This document shows positions 9,142 to 18,848 of a stretch of DNA of 64,000 nt, piece by piece. The translations under genes were made by a program, and so were the position numbers. The DNA is from Fulvia fulva. Taxonomy: Eukaryota > Ascomycota > Dothideomycetes > Mycosphaerellales > Mycosphaerellaceae. The stretch lies in contig NC_063016.1 in the NCBI RefSeq assembly GCF_020509005.1, forward strand, positions 1,178,001 to 1,242,000. Reading direction: 5' to 3'. Numbering within the stretch: the stretch's first letter is position 1; every line of letters begins with the position of its first letter. A model generated the notes under the pieces. It worked only from the letters and a program-made list of their open reading frames with translations, was not told the DNA's origin and made no database searches.

Positions 9142-11067
9142 ATGACCGGCAACACTCCAGGTCGGCGCACCAACTTGACAGACCTGCCGCCGGAGCTGCT
9201 AGAGCATATCACCAACTACCTGCCCACCGCCTCTGCTATCGCTGGCCTAGGCAGAACCAGCAAGACATTGCACGCATGGGTTGAGAAGGATGCTTGGAAG
9301 GCATTCTCAAGGAATGCCTTTCCTTCGCTATGTCCTCAGATTACCGCCCCATCATACCGAGAGACGGCACGCACGTTGACGACTGTATCCAAAGCATGGG
9401 ACAAACGAGCCTTCATTGCACGTTACGTTGAGCCTCATGGTTCCATCACATCACACCCCAGTGGGAAACAGCTTAACCAATGGAAACCCCCGAGAGGACA
9501 GACATTAGGCTTCACACCTCAACTCGATGTCTTCGAAGAAATTGGCCCAACATGGAGAGACAGGGAAGAGACCCTTGCTTTCAGTGCCGGCGCCGAAGTA
9601 TGCATTCGCGAGACGGCAAGAGGCGCCGAAGACAATGTGAGCTGGAAGACTTACCGTCCGCACTCTGCATATGAGGGAAGAGATGATGTGACGACACTTC
9701 ATCTCCTACGGCCCGAGGAAGGAAGAACTGATGCGAGCATCAACTTCATCTCTGGAACCGCCAATGGCGATCTACAAATGATCGGCCTGCCAGACACCGT
9801 GTCCCCAAACCAGGATGTTGCCATCACCTACTTCGCCACTCAAGGCTTGAAGGTCAGATCAAGCAGCATATATCGCTCTCCGGGACAGCCAACATTGCTT
9901 GCAGCCAACCTGGACGACACCAAGGTCGCGCTTTATACTGTAGACTCAAATCAGTCTAAGATTGCACCTGCGAGCCAAATTGAGGTCCATCCACCGCTTC
10001 GAGCTGATGGAAATCCTGCTCCGAATCATAGAGCATGGTCGACTGCTTTCTTGTCGCCGACTACGCTGGCAGTCGGTGCTGGACCTTCAGCAGCTCCGCT
10101 ACATATCTACACAATCACTGACTCGGGCTTGTCGCAGAGGCCTACGCGAAAGCTTGCCTTACACAATCATGAGGATGGTGTCGACGCAACAATCAGCAAT
10201 CAGTCGCCGAGAGCTCACTTGACCTCGATATACACGATCATGCCAATGCCAACATCGATAGCCTCTCACGATCATGGCCAAGTCTTTCTATCTGGAGCTT
10301 ACGATGGTGTCGTTCGACTGCACGATCTGCGTTCGCAACGCGATGTAGAGCAGGCATACATCGATCCCGCCGACGATGGTGCAGTCTACAGCATACTTCC
10401 ACGCGGTCGCGAGAAGCTTATGGTTGGCACCAGTAGACACAATCTGCTCAAGGTATTTGATGTGAGAATGGGAGCAAAATGCTACAGCCATCAGGACATC
10501 CACACCAATCAATCCCCCAACACGGGTGTCGAAGCCTGCGATCCGGAAAGCGACTACAACATCTTCCTGCGTAACAACAACGCCTCCTTCACCACTCGTG
10601 GCAGCAATTGGTCGCAGGGTCGAAACAGGTCTGCCGACTCGAGTGTGTACTCACTCGCATCACCTTCAGCACATTCTCCCTATGTCTATGCCGGAGTTGA
10701 AAGTGCCGTCTACGGCATAGCATTCGCAGAAGCATTGGACTCGCACCCAGATCCCACCTTCTTCGAGCCGTGGTCCGCACAGGCCGAGCCTCACAATCAA
10801 TCTCCGAAACACATTCGACAACAAGACAATGACTTCGTCAACAGCAAGTTCAAGGCTGAGCACATTGGCAATAAGAACGGCTCGCGCACCTTCGAAGCTA
10901 AGGATGTCCTTGGCCTTGCTATGTATGACCAGGGCGCGAATATGAAACTTTGCGTGCAACGTAGTCTATGGGAGACGTGGCGAGCTGGGTCGCCAAGGCG
11001 GAGAGACAGATTCTTTCAAGGCAGGCTTGACGAGCGATGGAAGGGGGCGGCCGAGTTTGGGCAATAG
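9142..11067 (+). CDS. F-box protein with WD40-like propeller
   Basis: An intronless frame of 641 residues. Residues about 11-60 form an F-box (LTDLPPELLEHITNYLP, then TSKTLHAWVEKDAWKAF), the motif that binds Skp1 in SCF ubiquitin ligases. The rest is rich in WD-like turns, such as VFLSGAYDGVVRLHDLRSQ and LMVGTSRHNLLKVFDVR, which suggest a degenerate beta-propeller for target recognition. By family logic it would recruit a substrate for ubiquitination. The substrate cannot be inferred. The ATG at 9142 directly precedes the F-box, so the start is credible. A 41-base inverted repeat lies immediately upstream. The F-box assignment is firm; the propeller is inferred from weak repeats. Confidence 0.87.
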   Translation: MTGNTPGRRTNLTDLPPELLEHITNYLPTASAIAGLGRTSKTLHAWVEKDAWKAFSRNAFPSLCPQITAPSYRETARTLTTVSKAWDKRAFIARYVEPHGSITSHPSGKQLNQWKPPRGQTLGFTPQLDVFEEIGPTWRDREETLAFSAGAEVCIRETARGAEDNVSWKTYRPHSAYEGRDDVTTLHLLRPEEGRTDASINFISGTANGDLQMIGLPDTVSPNQDVAITYFATQGLKVRSSSIYRSPGQPTLLAANLDDTKVALYTVDSNQSKIAPASQIEVHPPLRADGNPAPNHRAWSTAFLSPTTLAVGAGPSAAPLHIYTITDSGLSQRPTRKLALHNHEDGVDATISNQSPRAHLTSIYTIMPMPTSIASHDHGQVFLSGAYDGVVRLHDLRSQRDVEQAYIDPADDGAVYSILPRGREKLMVGTSRHNLLKVFDVRMGAKCYSHQDIHTNQSPNTGVEACDPESDYNIFLRNNNASFTTRGSNWSQGRNRSADSSVYSLASPSAHSPYVYAGVESAVYGIAFAEALDSHPDPTFFEPWSAQAEPHNQSPKHIRQQDNDFVNSKFKAEHIGNKNGSRTFEAKDVLGLAMYDQGANMKLCVQRSLWETWRAGSPRRRDRFFQGRLDERWKGAAEFGQ

Positions 11068-11282
11068 AGTTGCAAATGATAGAGTCGTGATGTGCAGAGC
11101 TTCTCATGACTGCCAGCGCAGCAGCGCAGTCCGACCAGATCATCTGAGCGTTAGTATGAGATGTCACAACGACAACACCAATGCCAGCGCATAATCCAGC
11201 TTTTCAGAACTCCCACAGCCTACAGACTCATCAACACTGTGCACAGAAACCAATCTAAGCAGCCCATCATCACCCAGAAACA

Positions 11283-11847
11283 ATGTCCGAAGAACTCCAA
11301 ACTCTCCACGAAGCCCAGCGCCTCCTCCAAGCGGCCTACGACGAAAAGCGAACAGAAGAGGCTCGCGTCAAATACCTCGAAAACCAAGCCTTCGACAGCT
11401 GGATCGCTAGACTGTCCGATCTGACCGACAGGGTCATTACCCATGAGCGTTTCAAAGACGTGAAGCTGGCGGAGAGAGCCAAGCAGCGGTATCTTCACGC
11501 CCTCCCGTCCGCAACTTGACATGTCGGATAGCTGATATAAGTGTTCTGCGCATAGACTTAAGGATGCGATCCAGCAGCACAAGAAGGCTCGACAGTGGGA
11601 TCAGATCAGGGGGATTAGAGAGCATATTGAGGCGTTGGATATTGTGATTGAGGCGAGAGAGTATGTGGTGGATCGGTTGATGATGCGTGTGGAGGAGTGT
11701 GACGAGGTGCACGAGATCGAGTATGAGAAGATCCAGATGAGGGACACGACGATGGAGGGGGAGATGGAGAGTGGTGGTGTGGTAGGAAATGACCGTGTCC
11801 AGGGAGGCATCGGAGGGGCCAGGGGTCAGGTGAAGTCGTGGTGGTGA
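11283..11847 (+). CDS. small coiled-coil protein, function unknown
   Basis: Two exons, 11283..11488 and 11556..11847, join in frame to 165 residues across a 67-base intron (GTATCT donor, GCTGAT branch, CATAG acceptor). The protein is almost entirely charged helix: HEAQRLLQAAYDEKRTEEAR at the start, then IREHIEALDIVIEAREYVVD and MMRVEECDEVHEIEYEKIQM. This indicates one or two coiled coils. The last 40 residues are Gly/Met-rich and look disordered. No signal peptide or known domain was recognised. It starts 215 bases after the F-box gene on the same strand. The intron-spanning frame supports a real gene. Confidence 0.65.
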
Positions 11848-12321
11848 TGGCTGTCAGAAACAAGTGGAATCTGATGTAACAAATTGATCCACAAGGTGTG
11901 ATAGCAGGCGATCAGTCTCACTATATGCTATTATTGTTGCCATTTAGAACGTGTTGTCAAGGACTTATCCCCATTCCCCTCCAATCTACTGCTATGGACT
12001 AATGGGAAGCGAAAAAGGCCAAGGCCGGAATCTGGCAATGGGACATCTGGATATAGCGTCTCGCAAAGTGTATTGACGATGATTGGTAGTGTCAAAGGGA
12101 TATATGCACGACTTGTAATGCCTGCAACGTACCAATCAGAAGCTAACATTAGTCTTCTTTATAGTATCGAGACATATCACCGATCAGACAACGAGGTTGC
12201 AGTATTCCCTAGATATTCAAGACGGCAAAAGATCGGATAACATAACGCCGACATTTGGTATGGGATGACTCGAACCCACTGGATATCCACTGATAGATCT
12301 CCGCTAACTATACCCCAGTAA
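11848..12321. other. intergenic stretch, possible 5' exons of the SRA gene
   Basis: No gene is certain. Open segments bounded by intron-like signals occur (for example a GCTAAC branch and TTATAG acceptor near 12164, and a GTATGG donor near 12258). They do not connect in frame to the SRA domain, so they may be 5' UTR exons. A CTAAC...CCCCAG acceptor lies three bases before the ATG at 12322. Confidence 0.35.
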
Positions 12322-12852
12322 ATGGCCAACTGCAGAGACTTCGGCCACAACGGCCTGACAGTAGGCCAGGCTTGGAACAACAGAACCCAAGCAAAGCAAG
12401 CCGGAGCACATGGCCAACTCCAGCGTGGCATCTGCGGCGATCTGATTGGTGGTGCATACTCCATTGTGCTGAGCCACAAGTACGCCAGTCTCGACGTCGA
12501 TGACGGCGATACGATAGAGTATGCTGGCGAGAAGTCGGATGTCTGGCGGGATCAGTATGAGCCTCCGGACACGCATGGAAATCGCATCCTTCAGACCTCC
12601 ATTCGTATTGGCCGGTCAGTCAGGGTGTTGCGACACCACAGCTGCGGGATGCATGGGCCACCAAGGGGCGTAAGGTATGATGGGTTGTATCGGGTGGTGG
12701 GAGTGGCTCAGCATGTCAATGAGCATGTAGGTGTGTATGAGCGGTTCATCCTTCAACGAGAGTATCCTGAAGAGTTGGAGATGGCTCCAGGCTCTGGAGC
12801 AGAGTTAGCAGGTTATAACACAACAGGGAATCTTCCTGGAGAAAGCTCGTGA
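12322..12852 (+). CDS. SRA/YDG-domain protein
   Basis: The frame encodes 176 residues that are nearly all one SRA (SET- and RING-associated, YDG) domain: FGHNGLTVGQAW at the start, GAYSIVLSHKYASLDVDDGD in the middle, then IGRSVRVLRH and the name-giving RYDGLYRVVGVAQ. In plants and animals SRA domains read methylated or hydroxymethylated cytosine; fungal single-domain versions are common but poorly characterised. The basic, pocket-forming segment is intact. No RING, SET or nuclease domain accompanies it here. The ATG at 12322 follows an intron-like acceptor (CCCCAG), so a 5' UTR intron or a missed upstream exon is possible and the true N-terminus may be longer. Domain identity is confident; a nuclear role is inferred. 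Confidence 0.82.
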   Translation: MANCRDFGHNGLTVGQAWNNRTQAKQAGAHGQLQRGICGDLIGGAYSIVLSHKYASLDVDDGDTIEYAGEKSDVWRDQYEPPDTHGNRILQTSIRIGRSVRVLRHHSCGMHGPPRGVRYDGLYRVVGVAQHVNEHVGVYERFILQREYPEELEMAPGSGAELAGYNTTGNLPGESS

Positions 12853-12914
12853 ATGCCAAGACATACAGCACCCCATCTCCCACCCTCCCATGCCTGCCCC
12901 TCCCTCGTGACCCG

Positions 12915-13328
12915 TCACATCGGCGTAATTCTATGCTGAAAACACTCGTCACCATAGAGACAGTGGCCGTATGGACATACATCCAAGGGCTCGCGGGACA
13001 TGATAAATATGCCGGATTTGGTGGCTATCACGAGGTTGCTAATGCAGCGTGAGTGCAGTATCTCGGCATCCCGTTCGCCTTGTCGGATCTGGTGGGGGAT
13101 CTTGTTGATCTCTTCGATCTGCCTTTCCGTCACTTTTTGTGTTGTGTCAAGCCGTTTGGCCGAGGTTTGCCATTGTGCGGCTGCGGAGATCCGTTGGAAG
13201 GGGGTGACTTGAGGTTGCATTCTGGTTGTATGAAAATGGGTAGGAGCTTGGTGACTGTCGATGTATGACTGGACTCTTGGACAGATGAACTGCTGTTGAC
13301 GCTTGTGTTGACTTGTGTCTACCCGCAT
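12915..13328 (-). CDS. small unknown protein, paralogue of the next gene upstream
   Basis: A frame of up to 137 residues (ATG at 13328; a second ATG at 13220 gives 101). The core, AAAQWQTSAKRLDTTQ through IRQGERDAEILHS, is clearly related to the product of 13319..13762 and lies in the same order and spacing. This supports both as real, duplicated genes. The core is predicted helical; no family was recognised. The C-terminal part contains YGHCLYGDECF, with clustered Cys and His residues. The open frame begins within eight bases of the stop of its paralogue, so the two are head to tail. Exon limits are uncertain. Confidence 0.45.
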   Translation of the reverse strand: MRVDTSQHKRQQQFICPRVQSYIDSHQAPTHFHTTRMQPQVTPFQRISAAAQWQTSAKRLDTTQKVTERQIEEINKIPHQIRQGERDAEILHSRCISNLVIATKSGIFIMSREPLDVCPYGHCLYGDECFQHRITPM

Positions 13329-13762
13329 CGGCAGAAGTAGAAGGCGTTCAAAACAACCATCACCTGATGGGTTGGTGAATACATCTTCCTCCGCGCTAGC
13401 CCACTGTCACGCCCCCATTCCCACATGACCAGGAACCATCCATATCCACCCCGATCATACCCACAACGGCGGCTATCCTTATTATGCTGCGGAAAGACCT
13501 GAAAGGTCCCAAAGTTGGTTGCGAACGTCACACTACCCGACTTCTTGGCTCGCAAGATTTCGGCATCTCTGGCACCATATCGTATCTCATGAGAGACAGC
13601 ATCGATCTGGGATTGTGTCGCTCTGTTAGCAAACTGTGAGGTCGTGAATTGTTCTGCAGAGTACTGCCATTGGACCAGGGCAGCTTCGCGGTGGACTTGT
13701 GTGATTTTGGGTTCCACGAAGTTGAATCGGAATAGTTTCCTGCGGAGTGTGCAAAGATGCAT
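13319..13762 (-). CDS. small unknown protein, paralogue of the next gene downstream
   Basis: The frame encodes 147 residues from an ATG at 13762. It contains AALVQWQYSAEQFTTSQ, then IDAVSHEIRYGARDAEILRA and FATNFGTFQV, which align with AAAQWQTSAKRLDTTQ, IRQGERDAEILHS and IATKSGIFIM in the neighbouring gene. An intron-like acceptor (ATTAAC...CTCCGCAG) ends at 13740, so the real N-terminus may come from an upstream exon instead of the ATG. No family was recognised. The paralogy is the main reason to call it a gene. Confidence 0.45.
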   Translation of the reverse strand: MHLCTLRRKLFRFNFVEPKITQVHREAALVQWQYSAEQFTTSQFANRATQSQIDAVSHEIRYGARDAEILRAKKSGSVTFATNFGTFQVFPQHNKDSRRCGYDRGGYGWFLVMWEWGRDSGLARRKMYSPTHQVMVVLNAFYFCRCG

Positions 13763-13903
13763 ATCTTGTTAATTTTAGTATTGCGTGGGCTTGGCTTCTT
13801 GGATCTGTGTGTATTGTATTGACCGATGATGGACGTGTGCTTAAGAACCATGGAGCCATGATCTCTGTTCGAACTGTTCGTGAACACATCCCCTACATCG
13901 ACG

Positions 13904-14407
13904 CTATTCACAGCCGAGGCACTGGCTCCTGCGCTATCGAATGCCGCGAATTAGCATTCGATACACAATCGCCATCATCTGACCTCAAACGCAGTCGCCA
14001 TAACGCAACTTCAGCTCTCGAGATTTCTCCCTTGCTCTCCTCAATGATCAAGTGCAAGTCGCCCAAGCTCTGTCGTAGTGGATCGAGTAAATCGTTGTTG
14101 TCATTTTGACGCAGGCGGGATCTGAGAGATACGACTTGAGTACACAGCAGATAGCGCACCTGTCGTACTGCATCGACGTCTAGATCCAGCTCTGCCAGAG
14201 AGTCATACTGAGATCGTGAGTAGCTCATAATTGATGCGCCATCTACTCTCGTCGCGTCAGATATCATGAAAATATCCGGGCCAAGATGCGAGACATACCA
14301 GGCATATCATTGATCGCTAGCAGTGCTGCTGTATCTTCTCGTAGCAATCGAGCATGCATGAGCAAGGTATCGGCTTGTGAGGTTGGTCTTTGTGTATCAG
14401 CCATCAT
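13904..14407 (-). CDS. small helical protein, function unknown
   Basis: Exons 14407..14299, 14242..13984 and 13928..13904 can be joined in frame to 130 residues, with consensus donors (GTATGT, GTCAGA) and introns of 55-57 bases. The product is mainly charged and leucine-rich helix, for example LLRQNDNN-type turns and DLHLIIEESKGEISRAEVAL, which suggests a coiled coil. If the last intron is not used the frame instead ends at 13908. It lies just upstream of the two paralogous small genes on the same strand and could be part of the same locus. No family was recognised; the model is tentative. Confidence 0.4.
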
Positions 14408-14874
14408 AATGTAAAGATCCTGCGGAGGACAGATAATGGTGTGCTTGCGATGGTGTCTCGACATCGTGTGGACGTTTTACTGGTAGATGAGTGTTCGTGG
14501 CTGCTGTCAGCAATATCACTACATGAACTGGTTCGTCAACCTTGGCGACCGCTGCAGACATATATGTCGTGCAGTAAACATATACATCTCGTGCAGTGAA
14601 GATATATCTGCAAATTTCGTCTCAGGTTGATGAGGTATATCTTCTTTTGGCAAGTATTGCACATGAAACGCGCGTTGGAAGTGTAGAGTTTGGGGCACAT
14701 TGTGACCCACGCGGGACGACTCGCGTAGCTTTCGAGCCTCTCGCTATGCACTGCTGCAACCTTCCTCCACGCTTCAGAGGTATTTCTTGCCCCAGTGCCA
14801 ACGGCCAGCTCAGAAGGCAACGTACTCGTCTGTAACGTAGCCTGAATTGTCCCATTCTGTTGGTGAAATTCGAG
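14408..14874. other. intergenic stretch
   Basis: This is non-coding sequence between the small helical gene and the 3' end of the Nudix gene. No supported feature was found. Confidence 0.45.
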
Positions 14875-15866
14875 TTAGCCTTCCAGGTTGAGGCGACGAC
14901 TCCAGTGAAGACCGAGAGCCCAGTGGAAGAGCCTAATCCGTCAGCACATTACCTGATATCGAGAGGCTCTAAGTTAGGCTTACCTGGCGTCCACAATCTT
15001 GCCATCCTCCTTAGAGAGCGCTGGGTCTTTGTTGGCACAACTTTATGCGATAGTGTCAGATGAAAAAGAACGTACCTTTCAGTTTGTCGTAGAGTTCGCT
15101 CAGCGGCACGTTGACTCGCTCAATATACTCGCCATCATCAAGATGCTGTTCTGGTGGCTCGTCGCCCTCCTTTAGGTTGACCTCGATGGTAACCATCTTT
15201 CAAGGTTAGTATGAGCCATAGGAAAGGATCGAGCTTAACGAACGTACCTGCATGTTTGCGTTGGTAAATCCGGGATCGGCTACGATGGTCGGGCTACAAT
15301 CAAGTACCTGCATATTTGCGTTGGTCATTCCAGGTTGGCTACTGAGTATCGGACTGATATCACGAACCTTGCCCTCATAACCAGTCTCTTCCTTCAGCTC
15401 GCGAATTGCTGCCTGCTCGGGAGTCTCGCCGGCGTCGATGAGGCCAGCTGGAAACTCGACACAAATGGCATCGACGGGTGGGCGGTATTGCAAAATGACC
15501 AAGGTAGAGGGTGCTCTCGATGGGTGGCGGATGATGGGTGCGATGGCGACAGCGTCTATGCCGGACTCCTTGCGTGTCTTGCGAGCGGCAGCTTCCCAGA
15601 CGCGCTCTTTACCAGCCGGGTCGACCCACTGCGAGCGTGTCAACGTTTTGCTTGTCCATTGTTTACATGTGACTTACTTCAATCTTCCTCAACTCGGTCC
15701 ACTTCGCTTCGTCTGGTGACAGCGGACCGACTCGCTTGATCTTGGCAGCTCGAAGTGTTGAAGACATGCTGAAGTGCCTTGCAATCTGGAGTGATCGGTT
15801 GATTGCTGGAATTGGTCGCATGTATTGGCGAGCTGGTGTGAGGCACTGCGTTTGTAGGAAGAACAT
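14875..15866 (-). CDS. YSA1: Nudix ADP-ribose/ADP-sugar pyrophosphatase with a duplicated loop
   Basis: Five exons (15866..15678, 15628..15248, 15196..15076, 15020..14984, 14932..14875) join in frame to 261 residues. The Nudix box GLIDAGETPEQAAIRELKEE followed by TGY has every consensus position (G-x5-E-x7-REU-x-EE-x-GU). It binds Mg2+ and cleaves ADP-ribose to AMP and ribose 5-phosphate. The C-terminus has DGEYIERVNVPL and HWALGLHW, as in YSA1 proteins. Just after the box a 20-residue unit occurs twice, each copy ending TNANMQ. The two copies are a 60-base tandem duplication, and each ends in an identical CAG/GTAC donor. Using the first donor (15307) instead of the second (15247) would remove one copy and give 241 residues. 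Residues 1-34, before MSSTLRA, look like a mitochondrial presequence; starting there would give a cytosolic form. Confidence 0.92.
15248..15367 (-). repeat. 60-base in-frame tandem duplication inside the Nudix gene
   Basis: Two units, 15367..15308 and 15307..15248. The 3' halves are almost identical (ACCAACGCAAAYATGCAGGT), the 5' halves diverged. Each unit encodes 20 residues and carries its own CAG/GTAC splice donor. Confidence 0.9.
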
Positions 15867-16217
15867 TGAAGATGCTTGTCGTGACGTAGAGAAGAGACAG
15901 GCATCGTCAGGCAACCACGCTTTACCTGTTTTGGTCATGTGTTGATGCAGATGCCTCCTGGCATGGACGCTCTTGTGAACGAGTCTACTTCAGACATCAT
16001 GTTCTCACTCAAAAAGGGAACATACTGGACCCGTTTCAGCAGCGACTACTCTTGATCAAGTGCGTCCTCAAAAGGCAGCACATCTCGTGCACCTATGGCA
16101 TTAGAATGCTTGTCTCTAAACCATCCTATCTACCTGAACAGACGCCAGACTAGACGCAATGGTGCGCTAACTTTCATAAGTCAGTTGATGCGAATGTATA
16201 TTGCCTGAGATGACCGA
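15867..16217. other. intergenic stretch upstream of the Nudix gene
   Basis: This is the likely Nudix promoter. An in-frame ATG at 15938 would extend the N-terminus, but the extra residues look unremarkable. No other feature was seen. Confidence 0.45.
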
Positions 16218-17501
16218 TCAAACTTTGCGATCTAAACGATCTAATTGCTCTGTCCGCCTACTTTGTCCCGATGTAAGATCCCGTGGCGGCCACTCGACAT
16301 AATCCAATTCTCTCCAGAAAGCCTCATCATTGTCACCAATCTTCCAAGCATCTGGTAAACAAGCCGTTAGCTCCAACTCACCAGCGTCACACTGGTTTCC
16401 ATTGTACAGCATGTCAAAGGAGCCACCAGGAGCTAGCTGATAGTTGTACTTAGTCACCTGGTTACTTGAAGACTGCAGACACTGCTGCGCGTACGGCTTC
16501 CAGTCATGAGGCCAAGGAAGCTTCACCAGTCCGACTTCGGCGATTCTCGACAGCAACATTTGCTTGTAGTGAGCATCGCCACTCACATCCGCCTCGTGCA
16601 CGAGCGCCTCGTCCGGCATGGAAAGATGAACGAGCTCGTCGAAGAGCTCATTGTATCCATTCAAGCCTGATGCAGCCACAATGCATGCTCGAAGGATCTG
16701 AGGCAGCATGTCTGGCCGGAGTTGGGCCAAGGCTCGGTATGTCGCAGGCTTAGCGATTGTTGGGAACCAGATGAGGTACGGGGGAACGAACTCCGCACTC
16801 TGCACACGAGAGAGTTCATTGTTCGTGATGAAGCGAGCCTCGATGGCCATACGAATCTTGGGCTCCTGTGGTAACGTCTGTTTGGACCACCAAGCGGCGT
16901 ATAAAGTATTGTGATATACGCCGCGCATTATGCACTCGATCTCTTTGCGCACAAACTTCGGTCGCCTTAAACGTACGTAACGATCGGTGTTACCATAGTA
17001 TGCCGCTGCGCAGATGAGCATGTCCTTATCGGCCGTAGGCAGGTCCTGAGGCAAAGGTTCGATAAGCAATGACAGCAGATCACATCGCGGACGTAGCTTC
17101 TCAATGTCCTCTGGGGGCATTCCGATAAGGTCTAAGCACATTTCTTCTGTGATGTCGAACGTTTGTTCGTCGAAGCCGTGCTCCATGATGTCGGCAATAT
17201 CCCAGTCTTCCATGTCATCCTCGTCGGCCAGATTGCGGAATTTCTGCTTCACTTGTAGCATCCAGCGCACCGCTGTATCAACATTCATGTTCGCTGCAAC
17301 CGGACTCTCGAGATTGAGTGCGCGTTGGTAACCGTTCATGACCGTGTATTTGACAGGCGCTGCCATTATGCTTCGATATATCTCCTCATTGCCACTGTCT
17401 CTTGCTTCCTCGGCGATGTGGATTTCTGGTAGGATTGCAAGCTCTTTGTAGAGCTCAGTATAGCCAGCCGCTGCGCAGGCTCGGCCCACCTGGGATGCCA
17501 T
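16218..17501 (-). CDS. unknown protein with two internal repeats
   Basis: About 427 residues from the first in-frame ATG (17501), but the frame stays open upstream to about 17594, and that extra part is clearly protein-like. It begins PYCIWHPEIAAESTYRAL, which pairs with PYLIWFPTIAKPATYRAL some 240 residues later. The two units of about 75 residues continue in parallel (VGRACAAAGYTELYKEL against LRACIVAASGLNGYNELFDEL). So the true start lies upstream, perhaps at the ATG 17601, which is one base out of frame. No known domain was recognised. The protein is acidic and helical and has no signal peptide or membrane span. The repeat architecture suggests an alpha-helical scaffold; function unknown. 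Confidence 0.65.
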   Translation of the reverse strand: MASQVGRACAAAGYTELYKELAILPEIHIAEEARDSGNEEIYRSIMAAPVKYTVMNGYQRALNLESPVAANMNVDTAVRWMLQVKQKFRNLADEDDMEDWDIADIMEHGFDEQTFDITEEMCLDLIGMPPEDIEKLRPRCDLLSLLIEPLPQDLPTADKDMLICAAAYYGNTDRYVRLRRPKFVRKEIECIMRGVYHNTLYAAWWSKQTLPQEPKIRMAIEARFITNNELSRVQSAEFVPPYLIWFPTIAKPATYRALAQLRPDMLPQILRACIVAASGLNGYNELFDELVHLSMPDEALVHEADVSGDAHYKQMLLSRIAEVGLVKLPWPHDWKPYAQQCLQSSSNQVTKYNYQLAPGGSFDMLYNGNQCDAGELELTACLPDAWKIGDNDEAFWRELDYVEWPPRDLTSGQSRRTEQLDRLDRKV

Positions 17502-17601
17502 GGACGGATAGCGAAGCACCAGCGCTCTGTATGTAGACTCAGCCGCAATCTCTGGGTGCCAAATGCAATATGGCTCCTCCTCGGCGCTGCTTGTTGCTCA
17601 T

Positions 17602-18848
17602 GATAGATCGTGCATTGAGGGCGCGTGTAAACTGAGGAAGCAAACCACGAAGACTTTCGCCGAATGCGGCATTTTATCTAATGCCACGTATCGTGCAGAG
17701 TTGTAGCAGCTTCAGGCCGAGCGCGTTCGGTATGTGGTGACCGCTGAGGGCCGCGAGGCACTCCCGTCGGTTGTACTTGCGGTTCTGTAGCTTGTCTGCC
17801 CTCTCGTGGTGCGCATTGGTAGCCATGTCGGTGTGAGAACGTGAGTGGGAACATGACCATGGATCGTTAGAAGCTCGGAAGCGGTAGATATATCTCATTC
17901 GAGGTGCGATCGATGCTGCGCCGCATCGCAGACAGCGTGTCGCAGGTCATGTAGGAGCGCCTGGTCAGCGCGGGCGCGTACGACACCAATGGCGATGGCG
18001 TGTCATGCCGTTCCGTACGTGGCTCATTCACTTGAAATCTGTCGCACGTGCATATGCTTCGTATGACCCTCATCGGCGTCGTGACGAACATGGCCAGATA
18101 CAAGCATGTCAATGTGTACGCTTGTTCACGCAAAGAAGTCGCAGATGTTGGAGACGCGCTATATAAGGTAGACTATCTACGCTAGCAAGACCTTAAAACG
18201 AGCGTGGCATCAACACATTGCTTTGCTTGCGTCCCTGCGAGCCACCATCCACGCATGCGATGAACATGTAGCCCACACCGACCCGCCGCGCCCATCTGCC
18301 GGTGGGCTGTGATGTATGCTGTACTCATCTCACTGGAATCGACCACCTGCCGCGATCAGGACATGAATTGAAACCGCCGCACTAATGACAATACATTGTT
18401 GCGTTTCGACACCAGGCCCAGTGTCACCTCGCGCTCTATAGGCACCCCAGCTGTCATCATGTCGAGCACATACGCAGGTATGATATATCCGTATCTTGGC
18501 TTGCACGTGTTCCGGTGGACATGTGCTTCCCGTGTGGACGACGGGGTCCGGATGTCGGATGCGGGCGCCATTCGATGATATGGCTGGACTGCAACTCGTC
18601 TTTCAAGAGACACTACTGTTGACTGTGCACCACTGAATACAGTGTTGCGATCCGCCTTCAGCATGCCGCTAACAATGATGGCCGAAAGGCACTCCAGACG
18701 CCACAACACTAGCGTTGCACATCTCGGCTGTAGCAGCAATCGTGTTCCGAACTCGAGACAATGTCTACAAATGCTGAGCCTTTGCGCAATGCACCTATCG
18801 ATGCTGACGTCCAGATGACTTGCCAACAAACAATCGGTTACTTGAAAC
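17602..18848. other. intergenic stretch between divergent genes
   Basis: This is the divergent promoter space for the repeat-containing unknown gene (minus) and the P450 (plus). Several open frames on the minus strand are shadows without family features. No RNA gene or repeat was identified. Confidence 0.45.

Noticed and set aside
12256..12317. tRNA-like stretch on the minus strand with a GGTTCGAGTC box
   Set aside because: The T-box resembles a tRNA B box and TAGTTAGCGG resembles an A box, but the acceptor arms do not pair well, the total is only about 62 bases, and the central part is the palindrome TGGATATCCA, not an anticodon arm.
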